Position numbers and translations under genes: made by a program | Shown: positions 1 through 8,562 of the stretch, in pieces | How positions within the stretch are numbered: the first letter of the stretch is position 1 | Layout of the letters: the number at the start of each line of letters is the position of its first letter | Notes under the pieces: generated by a model | Databases searched by the model: none | Told to the model about the DNA's origin: nothing | The model's input: only the letters and a program-made list of their open reading frames with translations | Origin: Acidovorax sp. NB1 | GTDB taxonomy: Bacteria; Pseudomonadota; Gammaproteobacteria; Burkholderiales; Burkholderiaceae_C | Assembly (NCBI RefSeq): GCF_005405905.1 | Contig: NZ_BJHU01000025.1 | Coordinates: forward strand, 248,001 to 312,000 | Direction of reading: 5' to 3' | Length of the DNA stretch: 64,000 bases

Positions 1-69
1 TGAGCAACCTGGGCGGGGCCACCCGCCGCAGTTGCTGCGCCCGGCGCCGGGCGCGGCCGGGCTGTGGAA

Positions 70-1224
70 TCAGCCCAGGAAACGGCCCGCGCCGTTGAGC
101 ACCCCGAGGTCGATGAAGCGCGAGCCCACATAGGGCGACTGGCCGCTGTAATCGACCACAAAACCGCCCATGTCCCAGTTGCGGATGCCTGCGAGCGCAT
201 TGCGCAGCTTGGTGCGGCTGGGGTCCGAGCCCGCACGTTCCAGGCCTTCGGCCAGCACGCGCATGTTGACGTAGGCCTCCAGGCTGCCCAGCGTGAAGTC
301 TTGCTGCCCCTTGGCCCGCATGGCGGCCTGGTAGTCGCGCACCAGCTGGGTCTTGGCGCGGTTGGGGTCGGGCATGACCATGGTCACGGCAATGCCGCTG
401 CCTGCATCGCCCAGCTGCTTGAGGCCGTCGCTGGTCAGCGTCACGCTCACACCGGCCATCAGCACGCCCGGCACGGTTTTCTTGATGCCACGCACCAGCT
501 CCACCGAGGCCGCACCCGCCGTGGCCAGCAGCACGGCGGCGGGGCGGGCCTCGGCCACCTTGGCCAGCACATCGGCCAGGTTCTTTCCGTCGGTGGCCAG
601 TGCGGCCTGGACGGAGGGCTTGATGTTCTGCTCGGCCAGCGAGCGCGTGGCGTCGTCCAGCATCTCGCGGCCGTAGCCATTGTCCAGATACACCACGCCG
701 ATGCCCTTGAGCCCCATGCCCGCCAGGCGCTGCACCAGGCGGCGCACTTCGTCGGTGTAGCTGGCGCGCACATGGAACACGTTGCGCCCGCCCTTGCGCA
801 GCGACGACGCACCCGTGAGCGGCGCCACGTAAGGGACGCCCGCCTCTTCGATCAGCGGCAGGATGGCCGTGTTGTTGGGTGTGCCCACGCACGACAGCAG
901 CGCAAAGGCGCTGCCCTGGCCAATCATCTGCTTGATGTTGTCGGTGGTGCGCTGGGGCACATAGCCGTCGTCCACCATGTTGAACTGCAGCGTGCGGCCA
1001 TGCACGCCGCCCCGGCTGTTGATGTGCGCGAGCGCCGCTTCGGCACCCTGCTTGATGTCCTGCCCAAAGCCCGCCAGGGGGCCGCTGAGCGCGGCCGAGC
1101 AGCCGATGGTCAGCGTCTTGCCGGTGATGCCGCCCTCTTGTGCCCATGCGTTGCGCATGAAGACGGGGGCAGCCAGGACGGCCGTGGTGTGGGAGGCAAG
1201 GGTGACAAACTGGCGACGCTGCAT
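70..1224 (-). CDS. ABC transporter substrate-binding protein, branched-chain amino acid type
   Basis: Periplasmic binding protein of the Leu/Ile/Val-binding (Peripla_BP_6) family, 384 aa. It would deliver a small organic solute, often an amino acid, amide or aromatic acid, to a membrane ABC transporter. The start at 1224 was chosen because it begins MQRRQF, a twin-arginine-like signal of about 29 residues ending in AWAQ; an upstream in-frame extension reads as non-signal sequence. The mature protein opens with the family-typical ITGKTLTIGCSAALSGPLAG pattern and has VYLDNGYGREM mid-protein. No permease or ATPase gene is visible beside it; partners may lie left of the window, since downstream on this strand is off the edge. 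The substrate cannot be deduced. Confidence 0.88.
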   Translation of the reverse strand: MQRRQFVTLASHTTAVLAAPVFMRNAWAQEGGITGKTLTIGCSAALSGPLAGFGQDIKQGAEAALAHINSRGGVHGRTLQFNMVDDGYVPQRTTDNIKQMIGQGSAFALLSCVGTPNNTAILPLIEEAGVPYVAPLTGASSLRKGGRNVFHVRASYTDEVRRLVQRLAGMGLKGIGVVYLDNGYGREMLDDATRSLAEQNIKPSVQAALATDGKNLADVLAKVAEARPAAVLLATAGAASVELVRGIKKTVPGVLMAGVSVTLTSDGLKQLGDAGSGIAVTMVMPDPNRAKTQLVRDYQAAMRAKGQQDFTLGSLEAYVNMRVLAEGLERAGSDPSRTKLRNALAGIRNWDMGGFVVDYSGQSPYVGSRFIDLGVLNGAGRFLG

Positions 1225-1267
1225 GATAGGAAACCGACTCCGGGAAAAAGCACAATGCACAACCCGG

Positions 1268-1295
1268 GCATGCCAGTGAGACACTCACTGCATGC
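1268..1295. promoter_or_regulatory. Inverted repeat between divergent SBP and thioesterase genes
   Basis: GCATGC-C-AGTGAG, then ACA, then CTCACT-GCATGC: two 12-nt arms that are perfectly complementary apart from one extra C in the left arm. It lies in the 175-bp space between the two divergent start codons (1224 and 1400), where an operator or leader hairpin would be expected. No regulator gene is adjacent, so the role is inferred from position only. Confidence 0.4.
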
Positions 1296-1399
1296 TGACC
1301 CGGCAAGCCGCCGACCCCCGGGGGAACCCGGCATTCTATGGAGCCCGCATGCGGCGCAGTAGTGTGCCGACTCTACCCCGCCCCCTTTTCGAGACCACC

Positions 1400-1822
1400 A
1401 TGCCCATCTGGAAGAAACCCATCGATCTGGCCCTGCTGAAGGCCGCCAACCGCAACACCGCCGTAGAGCACCTGGGCATCGAATTTGTCGAGGTGGGTGA
1501 CGACTTTCTGCGCGCCCGGGTGCCGGTGGACCACCGCACCATCCAGCCTTTTGGCCTGCTGCACGGCGGCGTCAGCGTGGTGCTGGCCGAGTCCATGGGC
1601 TCCACCGGCGCCTACTACGCCCTGCCCGAGGGCTACCGCGCCGTGGGCCTGGACATCAACGCCAACCACCTGCGCTCTGCCACCAGCGGCTGGGTGACCG
1701 GCACAGCCAAGCCGGTGCACATCGGCCGCACCACGCATGTGTGGCACATCGATCTGCACAACGAAGCGGGTGAGCTGACCTGCGTGTCGCGGCTGACGAT
1801 GGCGATCCTCGCACCCCGGTAG
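1400..1822 (+). CDS. Hotdog-fold acyl-CoA thioesterase (PaaI/YdiI family)
   Basis: A 140-aa cytoplasmic thioesterase that hydrolyses acyl- or aryl-CoA thioesters; the family includes YdiI (1,4-dihydroxy-2-naphthoyl-CoA hydrolase) and EntH. The start at 1400 gives MPIWKKPIDL, which matches the family N-terminus and length (about 137-140 aa); the longer in-frame reading from 1292 looks like spurious N-terminal sequence. The signature QPFGLLHGG (residues 49-57) is followed by the helix LAESMGS carrying the expected catalytic Glu64. Near-colinear resemblance to E. coli YdiI is seen by eye. Divergent from the binding protein at 70-1224, so a shared substrate is possible but unproven. Confidence 0.9.
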   Translation: MPIWKKPIDLALLKAANRNTAVEHLGIEFVEVGDDFLRARVPVDHRTIQPFGLLHGGVSVVLAESMGSTGAYYALPEGYRAVGLDINANHLRSATSGWVTGTAKPVHIGRTTHVWHIDLHNEAGELTCVSRLTMAILAPR

Positions 1823-1829
1823 AGGACTT

Positions 1830-1953
1830 CCCCCTGAGCGGCTGCGCCGCTTCCCCCTTCTCTCTACGCGCTGCGCGCTCCGGGAAGGGGGACACCGCCA
1901 GCGCTGCGGGGCGGCCCTTGCGCGGCGGTCCTGGCCTGGTGCGCGCCGGTTTC
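1830..1953 (+). repeat. GC-rich gene-end repeat, copy A
   Basis: Starts 8 nt after the thioesterase stop with CCCCCTGAGCGGC...GCCGCTTCCCCC and forms a stem CCCCCTTC (1853-1860) with GAAGGGGG (1884-1891), with GCGC arms inside. The tail GCGGGGCGGCCCTTGC..CGGCGG is shared with copy C at 60413. It has the same orientation as the preceding gene, which suggests a transcript-end or RNA-stability role. Confidence 0.6.
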
Positions 1954-1977
1954 AAACTGGTTAGCGGAAATCCGAGT

Positions 1978-2032
1978 GAAATTGGCCGTTACCGCTTGAC
2001 CACAATGCCTTGATAGCTATCTATTCAGTAGC
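1978..2032 (-). repeat. 54-bp intergenic element, copy 1
   Basis: On the minus strand it reads GCTACTGAATAGATAGC at the right end (2032-2016), then about 20 variable bases, then GCGGTAACGGCCAATTT (ending near 1978). This is the same architecture as eight other copies in the window. It overlaps the last codons and stop of the cobalamin adenosyltransferase gene. Confidence 0.6.
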
Positions 2033-2590
2033 GTTCTGCTGTGCCAGGCGCTCGCTTTTCCAGTACACATCGTCGCCGCCATCCATGCGGTTGAGCACGC
2101 GGGCGAGCACGAACATCAGGTCGGAGAGGCGGTTGAGGTACTGGCGCGGGGCGTCGTTCAGCGCCTCTTCGTTGCCCAGGGCAACCACGGCGCGTTCAGC
2201 GCGGCGGGCCACGGTGCGGCAGATGTGGGCCTGCGATGCGGCGCGGGTGCCTGCGGGCAGGATGAATTCCTGCAGGCGCGGCAGCGCTGCATTGTGGTGT
2301 GCCAGGGCCTCGTCCAGTGCCAGCACCGCTTCGGCCTTGAGCAGTTCAAAGCCCGGAATCGACAGCTCGCCACCCAGGTTGAACAACTGGTGCTGTACTT
2401 CCACCAGCAGGGTGCGGACTTCATCGGACAGCGGCTCGCACAGCAGCAGGCCGATGTGGGAGTTGAGTTCATCCACATCCCCCATGGCGTGGATGCGCAA
2501 GCTGTTCTTGGAAACGCGCTGGTTGTTGCCCAGGCCGGTGGTTCCGGCGTCGCCCGTGCGTGTGGCGATCTGTGAAAGTCGGTTGCCCAT
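2021..2590 (-). CDS. Cob(I)yrinic acid a,c-diamide adenosyltransferase (PduO-type)
   Basis: A 189-aa ATP:corrinoid adenosyltransferase, which transfers the 5'-deoxyadenosyl group of ATP to cob(I)alamin to make coenzyme B12. The start at 2590 is preceded by an AAGG ribosome-binding site. The N-terminal ATP-binding motif TRTGDAGTTGL spans residues 10-20, and the helix-bundle signatures LGGELSIPG, LPAGTRAASQAHICRTVARRAER and YLNRLSDLMFVLAR follow in family order. Length fits the trimeric PduO/MMAB class rather than CobA or EutT. A single gene with no B12 biosynthesis neighbours in view. Its 3' end runs into a dispersed repeat. Confidence 0.94.
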   Translation of the reverse strand: MGNRLSQIATRTGDAGTTGLGNNQRVSKNSLRIHAMGDVDELNSHIGLLLCEPLSDEVRTLLVEVQHQLFNLGGELSIPGFELLKAEAVLALDEALAHHNAALPRLQEFILPAGTRAASQAHICRTVARRAERAVVALGNEEALNDAPRQYLNRLSDLMFVLARVLNRMDGGDDVYWKSERLAQQNATE

Positions 2591-2829
2591 GGCGGTGCCT
2601 TGCTGAAAACGTAGAAGAAGGAGAAGTGTGATTCTCCGCCAGCCGCCCCACATAGCCCCCGAGCTACGTCTTGGCACATCCCCGCCACACAACAACACAA
2701 AACGGGCCCGCACCGTTACATGGCGCAGGCAAATGTTGGCCCAGGCAACAGCAGGCAAGAGTGCTGGCGTGCAGGGCCTGGCTGCGGTGCAATGCAAGCC
2801 TGTTCAACTTCCAAGGAGCTTCGCTTCCC

Positions 2830-3195
2830 ATGAAAGCATTGCAACGACGCACTTATTCGTTCGACACCCGCAGCGTGATGCTGTTTGCGGCCCTGACCCT
2901 GGGCGGCGTGGGTGCCTTGCACGCGCAGACTACGTCGTCTTCCTCCGCACCCCAATTCGGGCCGCAGGGCAAGGGCACAGCCCAGGCGGGCGCAGGCTTC
3001 ACGGTCGGGCCCAGCAGCACTGTGTCCACAGCCGCTGCAGCCGCCTTTGACCGGGCCGACACCAACAAGGACGGACAGTTGAGCGCCCAGGAAGCCGCCA
3101 CACTGCCCGCCATCAGCCAGCGCTTCAAGGAGCTGGATGCCGACCAGAACGGCACACTCTCGCGCGCTGAATTCGACAAGGGGGTTCAGTCCTGA
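2830..3195 (+). CDS. Secreted EF-hand domain protein
   Basis: A 121-aa exported calcium-binding protein of unknown role. AAGGAG at 2813-2818 supports the start at 2830. Residues 1 to about 32 form a signal peptide ending ALHAQ. After a low-complexity Ser/Gly/Gln linker come two canonical EF-hand loops: Asp77-x-Asn79-x-Asp81-Gly-Gln83-x-Ser85-x-x-Glu88, and Asp103-x-Asp105-x-Asn107-Gly-Thr109-x-Ser111-x-x-Glu114. All calcium-ligand positions are intact. Many proteobacteria carry such small periplasmic EF-hand proteins, with no firm function known. Monocistronic, followed by a terminator-like hairpin. Confidence 0.87.
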   Translation: MKALQRRTYSFDTRSVMLFAALTLGGVGALHAQTTSSSSAPQFGPQGKGTAQAGAGFTVGPSSTVSTAAAAAFDRADTNKDGQLSAQEAATLPAISQRFKELDADQNGTLSRAEFDKGVQS

Positions 3196-3234
3196 CGCAG
3201 CCGGGCGCCTACCACGCCTGAAATGAAGGAAGCA

Positions 3235-3274
3235 GGGCCTGCCCACGCTGGAACTCCAGGGCGTGGGCGGGCCC
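3235..3274 (+). terminator. Terminator-like hairpin after the EF-hand gene
   Basis: A 14-bp stem (3235-3248 with 3261-3274, one G-U pair) around a 12-nt loop, 39 nt past the EF-hand stop codon. Only a short TT follows, so it may be an inefficient or Rho-assisted terminator. It could also serve the convergent ABC operon ending at 3374. Confidence 0.5.
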
Positions 3275-3373
3275 TTGCGCGTACAGCGCGTGCAGCGCGG
3301 CACCCACCGCCCGGCCCAGATTCTGGGCCCAGCCCAACGCGAGCGGCGAGGCCCCTTCACAAGCGCTCACGTG

Positions 3374-4151
<778 letters not shown>

Positions 4152-4168
<17 letters not shown>

Positions 4169-4805
4169 GGAGTTTCCTTTCAAGCGATTGCGCCACCAGG
4201 CTCACGGGGAAGCACAGGGCAAAGTACAGCAGCGCCACACAGGCGTAGACGAGGAAGGGCTGGTAGGTTGCGTTGGAGATCATGCTGCCCGCCTTGGTCA
4301 GCTCCACAAAGCCGATGACCGAGGCCAGCGCGGTGCCCTTGATCACCTGCACCAGAAAGCCCACCGTGGGTGGCACCGCAATGCGCAGTGCCTGCGGCAG
4401 CACCACATGGCGCAGCTGCTCGCCAAAGTTGAGCGCCAGGCTTTGCGCGGCCTCCCACTGCCCCTTGGGGATGGACGCCACACAACCGCGCCAGATCTCG
4501 GTGAGGTAGGCGCTGGTGTAGAGCGTGAGCGCCACCGCAGCAGCCGTCCACGGCGATGTCTTGATGCCAAAGAGCGCAATGCCGAAGTACGCGAGGAACA
4601 GTTGCATGAGCAGCGGTGTGCCCTGGAACACCTGCACATAGGCGCCCACCGCGCGGTTGACGCCCCGCAGCTTGGACAGGCGCAGCACCAGCAGCACCAG
4701 GCCCACCAGGCCGCCACCGATGAAGGCGATGAGGGACAGGGACACCGTCCAACGCGCTGCGAGCAGCAGGTTGCGCAGGATGTCCCAGAGAGAAAACTCA
4801 ACCAT
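4152..4805 (-). CDS. Polar amino-acid ABC transporter permease (His/Glu/Gln/Arg/opine family)
   Basis: A 217-aa inner-membrane permease of the HisMQ type with about five hydrophobic helices. The EAA coupling loop appears as EAAQSLALNFGEQLRHVVLPQALRIAVPP, the site that docks to the ATPase. An N-terminal segment WTVSLSLIAFIGGGLVGLVLL begins the transmembrane domain. It lies 6 nt downstream of a paralogous permease gene, and its 3' end overlaps the ATPase gene. The two permeases presumably form a heterodimer. Specificity within the polar amino-acid family cannot be read from sequence alone. Confidence 0.92.
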
Positions 4806-4811
4806 GGCGGC

Positions 4812-5486
4812 TTACCTCCCGACCAAGAAACGCGCACCCACCCACATCAGCAAGCGGCGGGTGAGCATGGACAACACCAGGTACACGGCCGTGGCCAGGA
4901 TGAAGGCCTCGAACGCGCGGAAGGTGTTGCTGGAGATGAGGTTGGCGGCGTAGCTCAGCTCGGGTGTGGAGATCTGTCCGCACACGGCCGAGCCCAGCAT
5001 CACGATGATGATCTGGCTGACCATGGCGGGCCACACCTTTTGCAGCGCGGGCGGCAGCACCACACGCCGGAAGGTCTGGCCCGGCGTGAGCGCCAGACTG
5101 TGCGCGGCCTCGATCTGGCCGCGGGGCGTGGCCTCGATGCCCGCGCGGATGATCTCGGCCGAATACGCGCCCAGGTTGATCACCATGGCAAGCACCGATG
5201 CAAATTCGGGCGAGAGCTTGAGCCCCAACGCGGGCAGCCCGAAGAACAGGAAGAACAGCTGCACGATGAACGGCGTGTTGCGCACCAGCTCCACATAGCT
5301 GGCCACGACCCAGCGCAGCGCCGTGGGCCGGTGGCCCAGGTTGCGCGCCCGCGCCCAGGCGCAGGCCGTGCCCAGCAGCAGGCCCAGCACGGTGCCCACG
5401 ATGGTGAGGCCAATGGTCCAGACCACGCCGCGCACCAGCAAAGGCCAGGACGCGAGGACGGCAGAAAAATCGAGCGCAATCAGCAT
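4812..5486 (-). CDS. Polar amino-acid ABC transporter permease, first subunit
   Basis: A 224-aa inner-membrane permease paralogous to the one encoded 6 nt downstream. Transmembrane segments are evident (VVWTIGLTIVGTVLGLLLG near the N-terminus; FIVQLFFLFFGLPALGL centrally). The EAA-type loop reads EAAHSLALTPGQTFRRVVLPPALQ. It lies between the binding-protein and second-permease genes in one operon. The heterodimer with 4152-4805 would form the channel. The family is certain, the substrate is not. Confidence 0.92.
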   Translation of the reverse strand: MLIALDFSAVLASWPLLVRGVVWTIGLTIVGTVLGLLLGTACAWARARNLGHRPTALRWVVASYVELVRNTPFIVQLFFLFFGLPALGLKLSPEFASVLAMVINLGAYSAEIIRAGIEATPRGQIEAAHSLALTPGQTFRRVVLPPALQKVWPAMVSQIIIVMLGSAVCGQISTPELSYAANLISSNTFRAFEAFILATAVYLVLSMLTRRLLMWVGARFLVGR

Positions 5487-5554
5487 GCTTGTGCCCTGCG
5501 CCGCTTGTCGCGCCGCAGGCCCTTGGGTTTCAGCAGTTCATCCGGTACGCAGCA

Positions 5555-6376
5555 TCACAGGGGCAGGTCGCCCGCAGGGCGGCCGAGCCACTTGCTGGAC
5601 AGCTTGTCGATGTCGCCGGACTTGCGCGCCTCGGCAATGATTTCGTTCACGCGCAGGCGCAGCTTGTCTTCGCCCTTGGCCACGCCGATGAAGTTGGGGC
5701 TGTCCTTGAGCAGCAGCTTGTATTCGGTGGCCAGGTTGGGGTTCTTGACCATGATGGTGCCCGCCGTCGATGCGCTGGTGGCAATGGCCTGCGTCTGGCC
5801 CGACACAAAGGCCGCAATGCTGGCCGCGTGGTCTTCAAAGCGCTTCACGTCCACGCCGGGGGGCGCGACCTTGGCCAGCTCCTGGTCTTCCATGGCGCCG
5901 CGCGTCACGGCCACGGTCTTGCCCGCCAGGTCGGCAAAGCTCTTGATGTTCAGGCTCTTGCTGGCAAACACGGCCTGGAAGAACGGTGCGTAGGCGGCCG
6001 TGAAGTCGATTACCTTCTCACGCTCGGGGTTCTTGCCCAGCGTGGAGATCACGAGATCGGCCTTCTGCGTCTGCAGGTAGGGGATGCGGTTGGCGCTGGT
6101 CACGGGGATCAGCTCGACCTTCACACCCAGCTTGGCGCCGATGTAGTTGGCCATCTCCACGTCCAGGCCCTGGGGCTTGAGGTCGGTGCCGACAAAGCCG
6201 TAGGGCGGGTAATCGGTGGGGATGGCGATCTTGATCTCTTTGGCCTTGAGGATGTTGTCCAGCGCGTTTTGCGCGTGGGCGGCGGGCGCCATCAATGCCG
6301 CAGCAAGGCCGGTGGCGGCCAGCACGCCCAGGGTCAGGCGGCGGGTGGACGAAGTGACGGTGCGGGCGGTGGTCAT
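5555..6376 (-). CDS. Polar amino-acid ABC transporter substrate-binding protein
   Basis: A 273-aa periplasmic binding protein of SBP family 3. Residues 1-35 are a signal peptide (TRRLTLGVLAATGLAAALMAPAAHA, cut before Q36). Mature hallmarks are KIAIPTDYPPYGFVG, GLDVEMANYIGAKLGVKVELIPVTSANRIPYLQTQKADLVI and the ADLAGKTVAVTRG hinge region. The start codon overlaps the stop of the upstream GntR regulator gene as ATGA (6373-6376), so the two are translationally coupled. This is the specificity subunit of the operon, probably for an amino acid or related cationic or acidic solute. Confidence 0.93.
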   Translation of the reverse strand: MTTARTVTSSTRRLTLGVLAATGLAAALMAPAAHAQNALDNILKAKEIKIAIPTDYPPYGFVGTDLKPQGLDVEMANYIGAKLGVKVELIPVTSANRIPYLQTQKADLVISTLGKNPEREKVIDFTAAYAPFFQAVFASKSLNIKSFADLAGKTVAVTRGAMEDQELAKVAPPGVDVKRFEDHAASIAAFVSGQTQAIATSASTAGTIMVKNPNLATEYKLLLKDSPNFIGVAKGEDKLRLRVNEIIAEARKSGDIDKLSSKWLGRPAGDLPL

Positions 6377-7167
6377 AGCAGGGCTCCTAGGTAGGTGGAT
6401 GCGTCGGCAGGCGCGTCTGGGTCAGACGCTGGGGGGATGGAACTCTTGGTGGCGCGGGACTTGCGCGCGCGGGCTGGTGAAGTGGCTTGTGCAGGGCTCT
6501 TGCTCACCGGCGCCAGTGCGTCGCGCAACCCAGCCAGCGGGTCGCTGCTGGCCTGCAGGCGCAGGGCCGACTGCACGGTGCCGATGTGCTCGGACATGAG
6601 CGCTTCGGCGTGGGCGATGTCGCCCGCCTCCAGCGCCTCGACGATGCGCACATGGTCGGCGCAGCTCTGCGCCGCATCGTGCGACGACTGGTAGAGCATG
6701 GCGATGAGCGTGGTGCGCGCCGTGAAGTCGCGCAGCGTGTCGGCCAGCAGGCTGTTGCCCAGGCATTCGGCCAGGCACACGTGGAAGTCGCCCAGTAGAA
6801 AGCTGCGCATGCCCACATCGGTGCCCGCCAGCGCGGCCTTTTCGCGCTGCAAGTGGCTCTTGAGCTGGCGCAGTGCCGTCTTGTCCACCACCTTGAGCTG
6901 GTGCAGCAAACCCAGTTCGATCACCCGGCGCGCCTCGAAGGCCTCGCGCGCTTCGTCCTGCGAGGGCTCGATCACATACCAGCCGCGCCGGGCGCTGACG
7001 GTGACGATGCCGCGTGTGGCCAGCCTCGTGAGCGCCTCGCGCACGATGGTGCGGCTGCAGTCGAACAGCATGGCCAGTTGCTGCTCGCCCAGGCGCGAGC
7101 CGGGCGCGAGCTTTTGCGCCATCACGGCTTCGATGATGCGGTTGCTGATCTCGGTGGCGGTGGTCAT
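6373..7167 (-). CDS. GntR-family (FadR/FCD) transcriptional regulator
   Basis: A 264-aa one-component regulator and first gene of the amino-acid ABC operon. The start at 7167 (MTTATEISNRI) begins directly before the winged helix: residues about 5-70 contain LAPGSRLGEQQLAMLFDCSRTIVREALTRLATRGIV and ARRGWYV. An all-helical FCD ligand domain follows to about residue 215, with metal/ligand-type residues in FHVCLAECLGNSLL. The C-terminus has an unusual basic then acidic tail (KSRATKSS...DPDAPADAST). The stop overlaps the SBP start. Autoregulation is likely through the palindrome just upstream at 7198-7207. Confidence 0.93.
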   Translation of the reverse strand: MTTATEISNRIIEAVMAQKLAPGSRLGEQQLAMLFDCSRTIVREALTRLATRGIVTVSARRGWYVIEPSQDEAREAFEARRVIELGLLHQLKVVDKTALRQLKSHLQREKAALAGTDVGMRSFLLGDFHVCLAECLGNSLLADTLRDFTARTTLIAMLYQSSHDAAQSCADHVRIVEALEAGDIAHAEALMSEHIGTVQSALRLQASSDPLAGLRDALAPVSKSPAQATSPARARKSRATKSSIPPASDPDAPADASTYLGALL

Positions 7168-7197
7168 TGCCTGCGGTATCGCAGGTTCCGTGCCAAC

Positions 7198-7207
7198 TGG
7201 TATACAA
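7198..7207. promoter_or_regulatory. Candidate GntR operator
   Basis: TGGTATACAA, a near-perfect 10-bp palindrome (one mismatched pair) 31 bp upstream of the gntR start codon. FadR-subfamily regulators commonly bind short TNGT...ACNA palindromes, so the shape and position fit. A second short inverted pair, CTGCG-N4-CGCAG at 7171-7184, lies closer to the start codon and may be chance. Confidence 0.45.
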
Positions 7208-7429
7208 GCTGAATGCACCAGCCTGGCGCACGGAGGCTGTGCACCATGGGGGTAGCCTGCCCCGCAACGAGGCGCAGGGCTGCGCCAGGCCCACCCGAGG
7301 GGATGCTGGTGCATGGATGTGGTGCAGGCGTTGGCGGGCCGCTACGCACGCGCGGCGCCCCAACGGCCGCAGAACGCTATCGCTTTTGCACAGAGGAAAG
7401 CAACAAAGCCCTCAGGGGCCGGCAAGCCG

Positions 7430-7894
7430 TTATGCAAGCCCGGCCAGGCGCAAGCCCCAGGACAGCACCAGCCCGCCGCCCACCGCTGCCAGCACCGCCG
7501 GGTGCCACCACGGCCATCGTGCCACGCGGCGGCGGCCCTGGGCGCCTTCGACCACCGCCTGGCCCGTCAGCAGCACCAGCCACAGCAGCAGTATCAGCGC
7601 GCCCGGGCTGGCGGCCCAGGCGGCCGCCCAATCGCCCTGGACCAACGCTGCACACGCGTGCGTGCCGCCGCACAGCGGGCAGGGCATGCCCGTCAGCGCG
7701 CGAAACCCGCAGCCCAGGCCCAGCCCACCCCGCCCCAGCCACGATGGCGTGGCAGCCATGGCTAGGGGCCAGCCCAGGCCGAACGCCAGCCGCAGCAGCC
7801 GCGCGCTCCTATCCAGCGGCTGCCAGGCGGGCGGGCTGCCCAGCGACGCCACGGCGGGGCCGGGCTCAGAGGGGAGGCAGTGCCACCGGTTCAT
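7430..7894 (-). CDS. DUF2752 membrane protein
   Basis: A 154-aa small membrane protein with two to three hydrophobic segments (around 36-50, 83-112 and 130-152). It carries the hallmark of the DUF2752 family, GMPCPLCGGTHA (69-80), with two cysteines C72/C75 that could bind metal or form a disulfide. No function is established for the family. It overlaps the 3' end of the upstream membrane-protein gene (7866-8438) by 29 nt, so the two are co-translated and probably work together. Strong overlap and strand agreement favour a real gene despite the skewed composition. Confidence 0.75.
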   Translation of the reverse strand: MNRWHCLPSEPGPAVASLGSPPAWQPLDRSARLLRLAFGLGWPLAMAATPSWLGRGGLGLGCGFRALTGMPCPLCGGTHACAALVQGDWAAAWAASPGALILLLWLVLLTGQAVVEGAQGRRRVARWPWWHPAVLAAVGGGLVLSWGLRLAGLA

Positions 7895-8438
7895 CGCCCA
7901 CCAGCTGGCGTGCCATGTAGTAGGAGCCGATGGTGGACAGCGGCAGCGTCAGCAGCGCTCCCACCCAGCACAGCAGAAAGCCCAGCGAGCCCACAATGCC
8001 CAGCACCAGCGAGCAGAAGAACGCCGAGCCGAGGTTCTTGGTCACGATGCTCCAGGCCCGGCTGAAAGCGGCCACACCGTCGCGCTCGCCGCGCGCCACC
8101 AGGAACAACGCCACCGGGGGCAGCGCCATGACCAGCAGGCCAGGGATGAAACACAGCATGAAGCCCAGCGACACGACCAGCGAGCTGATGAGCCCCGCCA
8201 CAAACGCGGGCACAAAGTCGTCAAAGCCCCGAAAGACATCGCCGATCTGCACCGCTTCGCCGCGCGTCTCGCGCTCGATCATGCGCATGTAGCCCACCAC
8301 CATGGGCCCGGCCAGCAGGCCCGCGCTGATGCCGGCAACCACCATCACCAGCAAGGTACACACCACATGGGTGAGGACGTTTTTCTTGAAGGTGCCCCAG
8401 GCACCCGACAGGCAATCTCCCACACTGGCTGAAGCCAT
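7866..8438 (-). CDS. Multi-spanning membrane protein paired with the DUF2752 gene
   Basis: A 190-aa integral membrane protein with about four to five helices, including VVCTLLVMVVAGISAGLLAGPMVVGYM, FVAGLISSLVVSLGFMLCFIPGLLVMALPPVALFLVARG and LVLGIVGSLGFLLCWVGALLTLPL. A strong GGGAGGG purine run abuts an ATG at 8444 but sits correctly spaced for the ATG two codons later at 8438, which was therefore chosen. The G-rich PGLLVMALPP turn and the YMARQLVG end resemble DUF975/glycerophosphoryl-diesterase-type membrane domains, but I cannot name a function. It forms a two-gene unit with the DUF2752 gene. Confidence 0.75.
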   Translation of the reverse strand: MASASVGDCLSGAWGTFKKNVLTHVVCTLLVMVVAGISAGLLAGPMVVGYMRMIERETRGEAVQIGDVFRGFDDFVPAFVAGLISSLVVSLGFMLCFIPGLLVMALPPVALFLVARGERDGVAAFSRAWSIVTKNLGSAFFCSLVLGIVGSLGFLLCWVGALLTLPLSTIGSYYMARQLVGDEPVALPPL

Positions 8439-8562
8439 GGTCATCCCTCCCTATCGTTGGTCGGTCGCGAACGAACGCCGGGCCAGTGTAGCCATCCGGC
8501 AGCGAATGCGGTACCCCTGACAGGCCCTCCCTGGCCCTTCCGATTTCTTCTGGAACGCGCTG

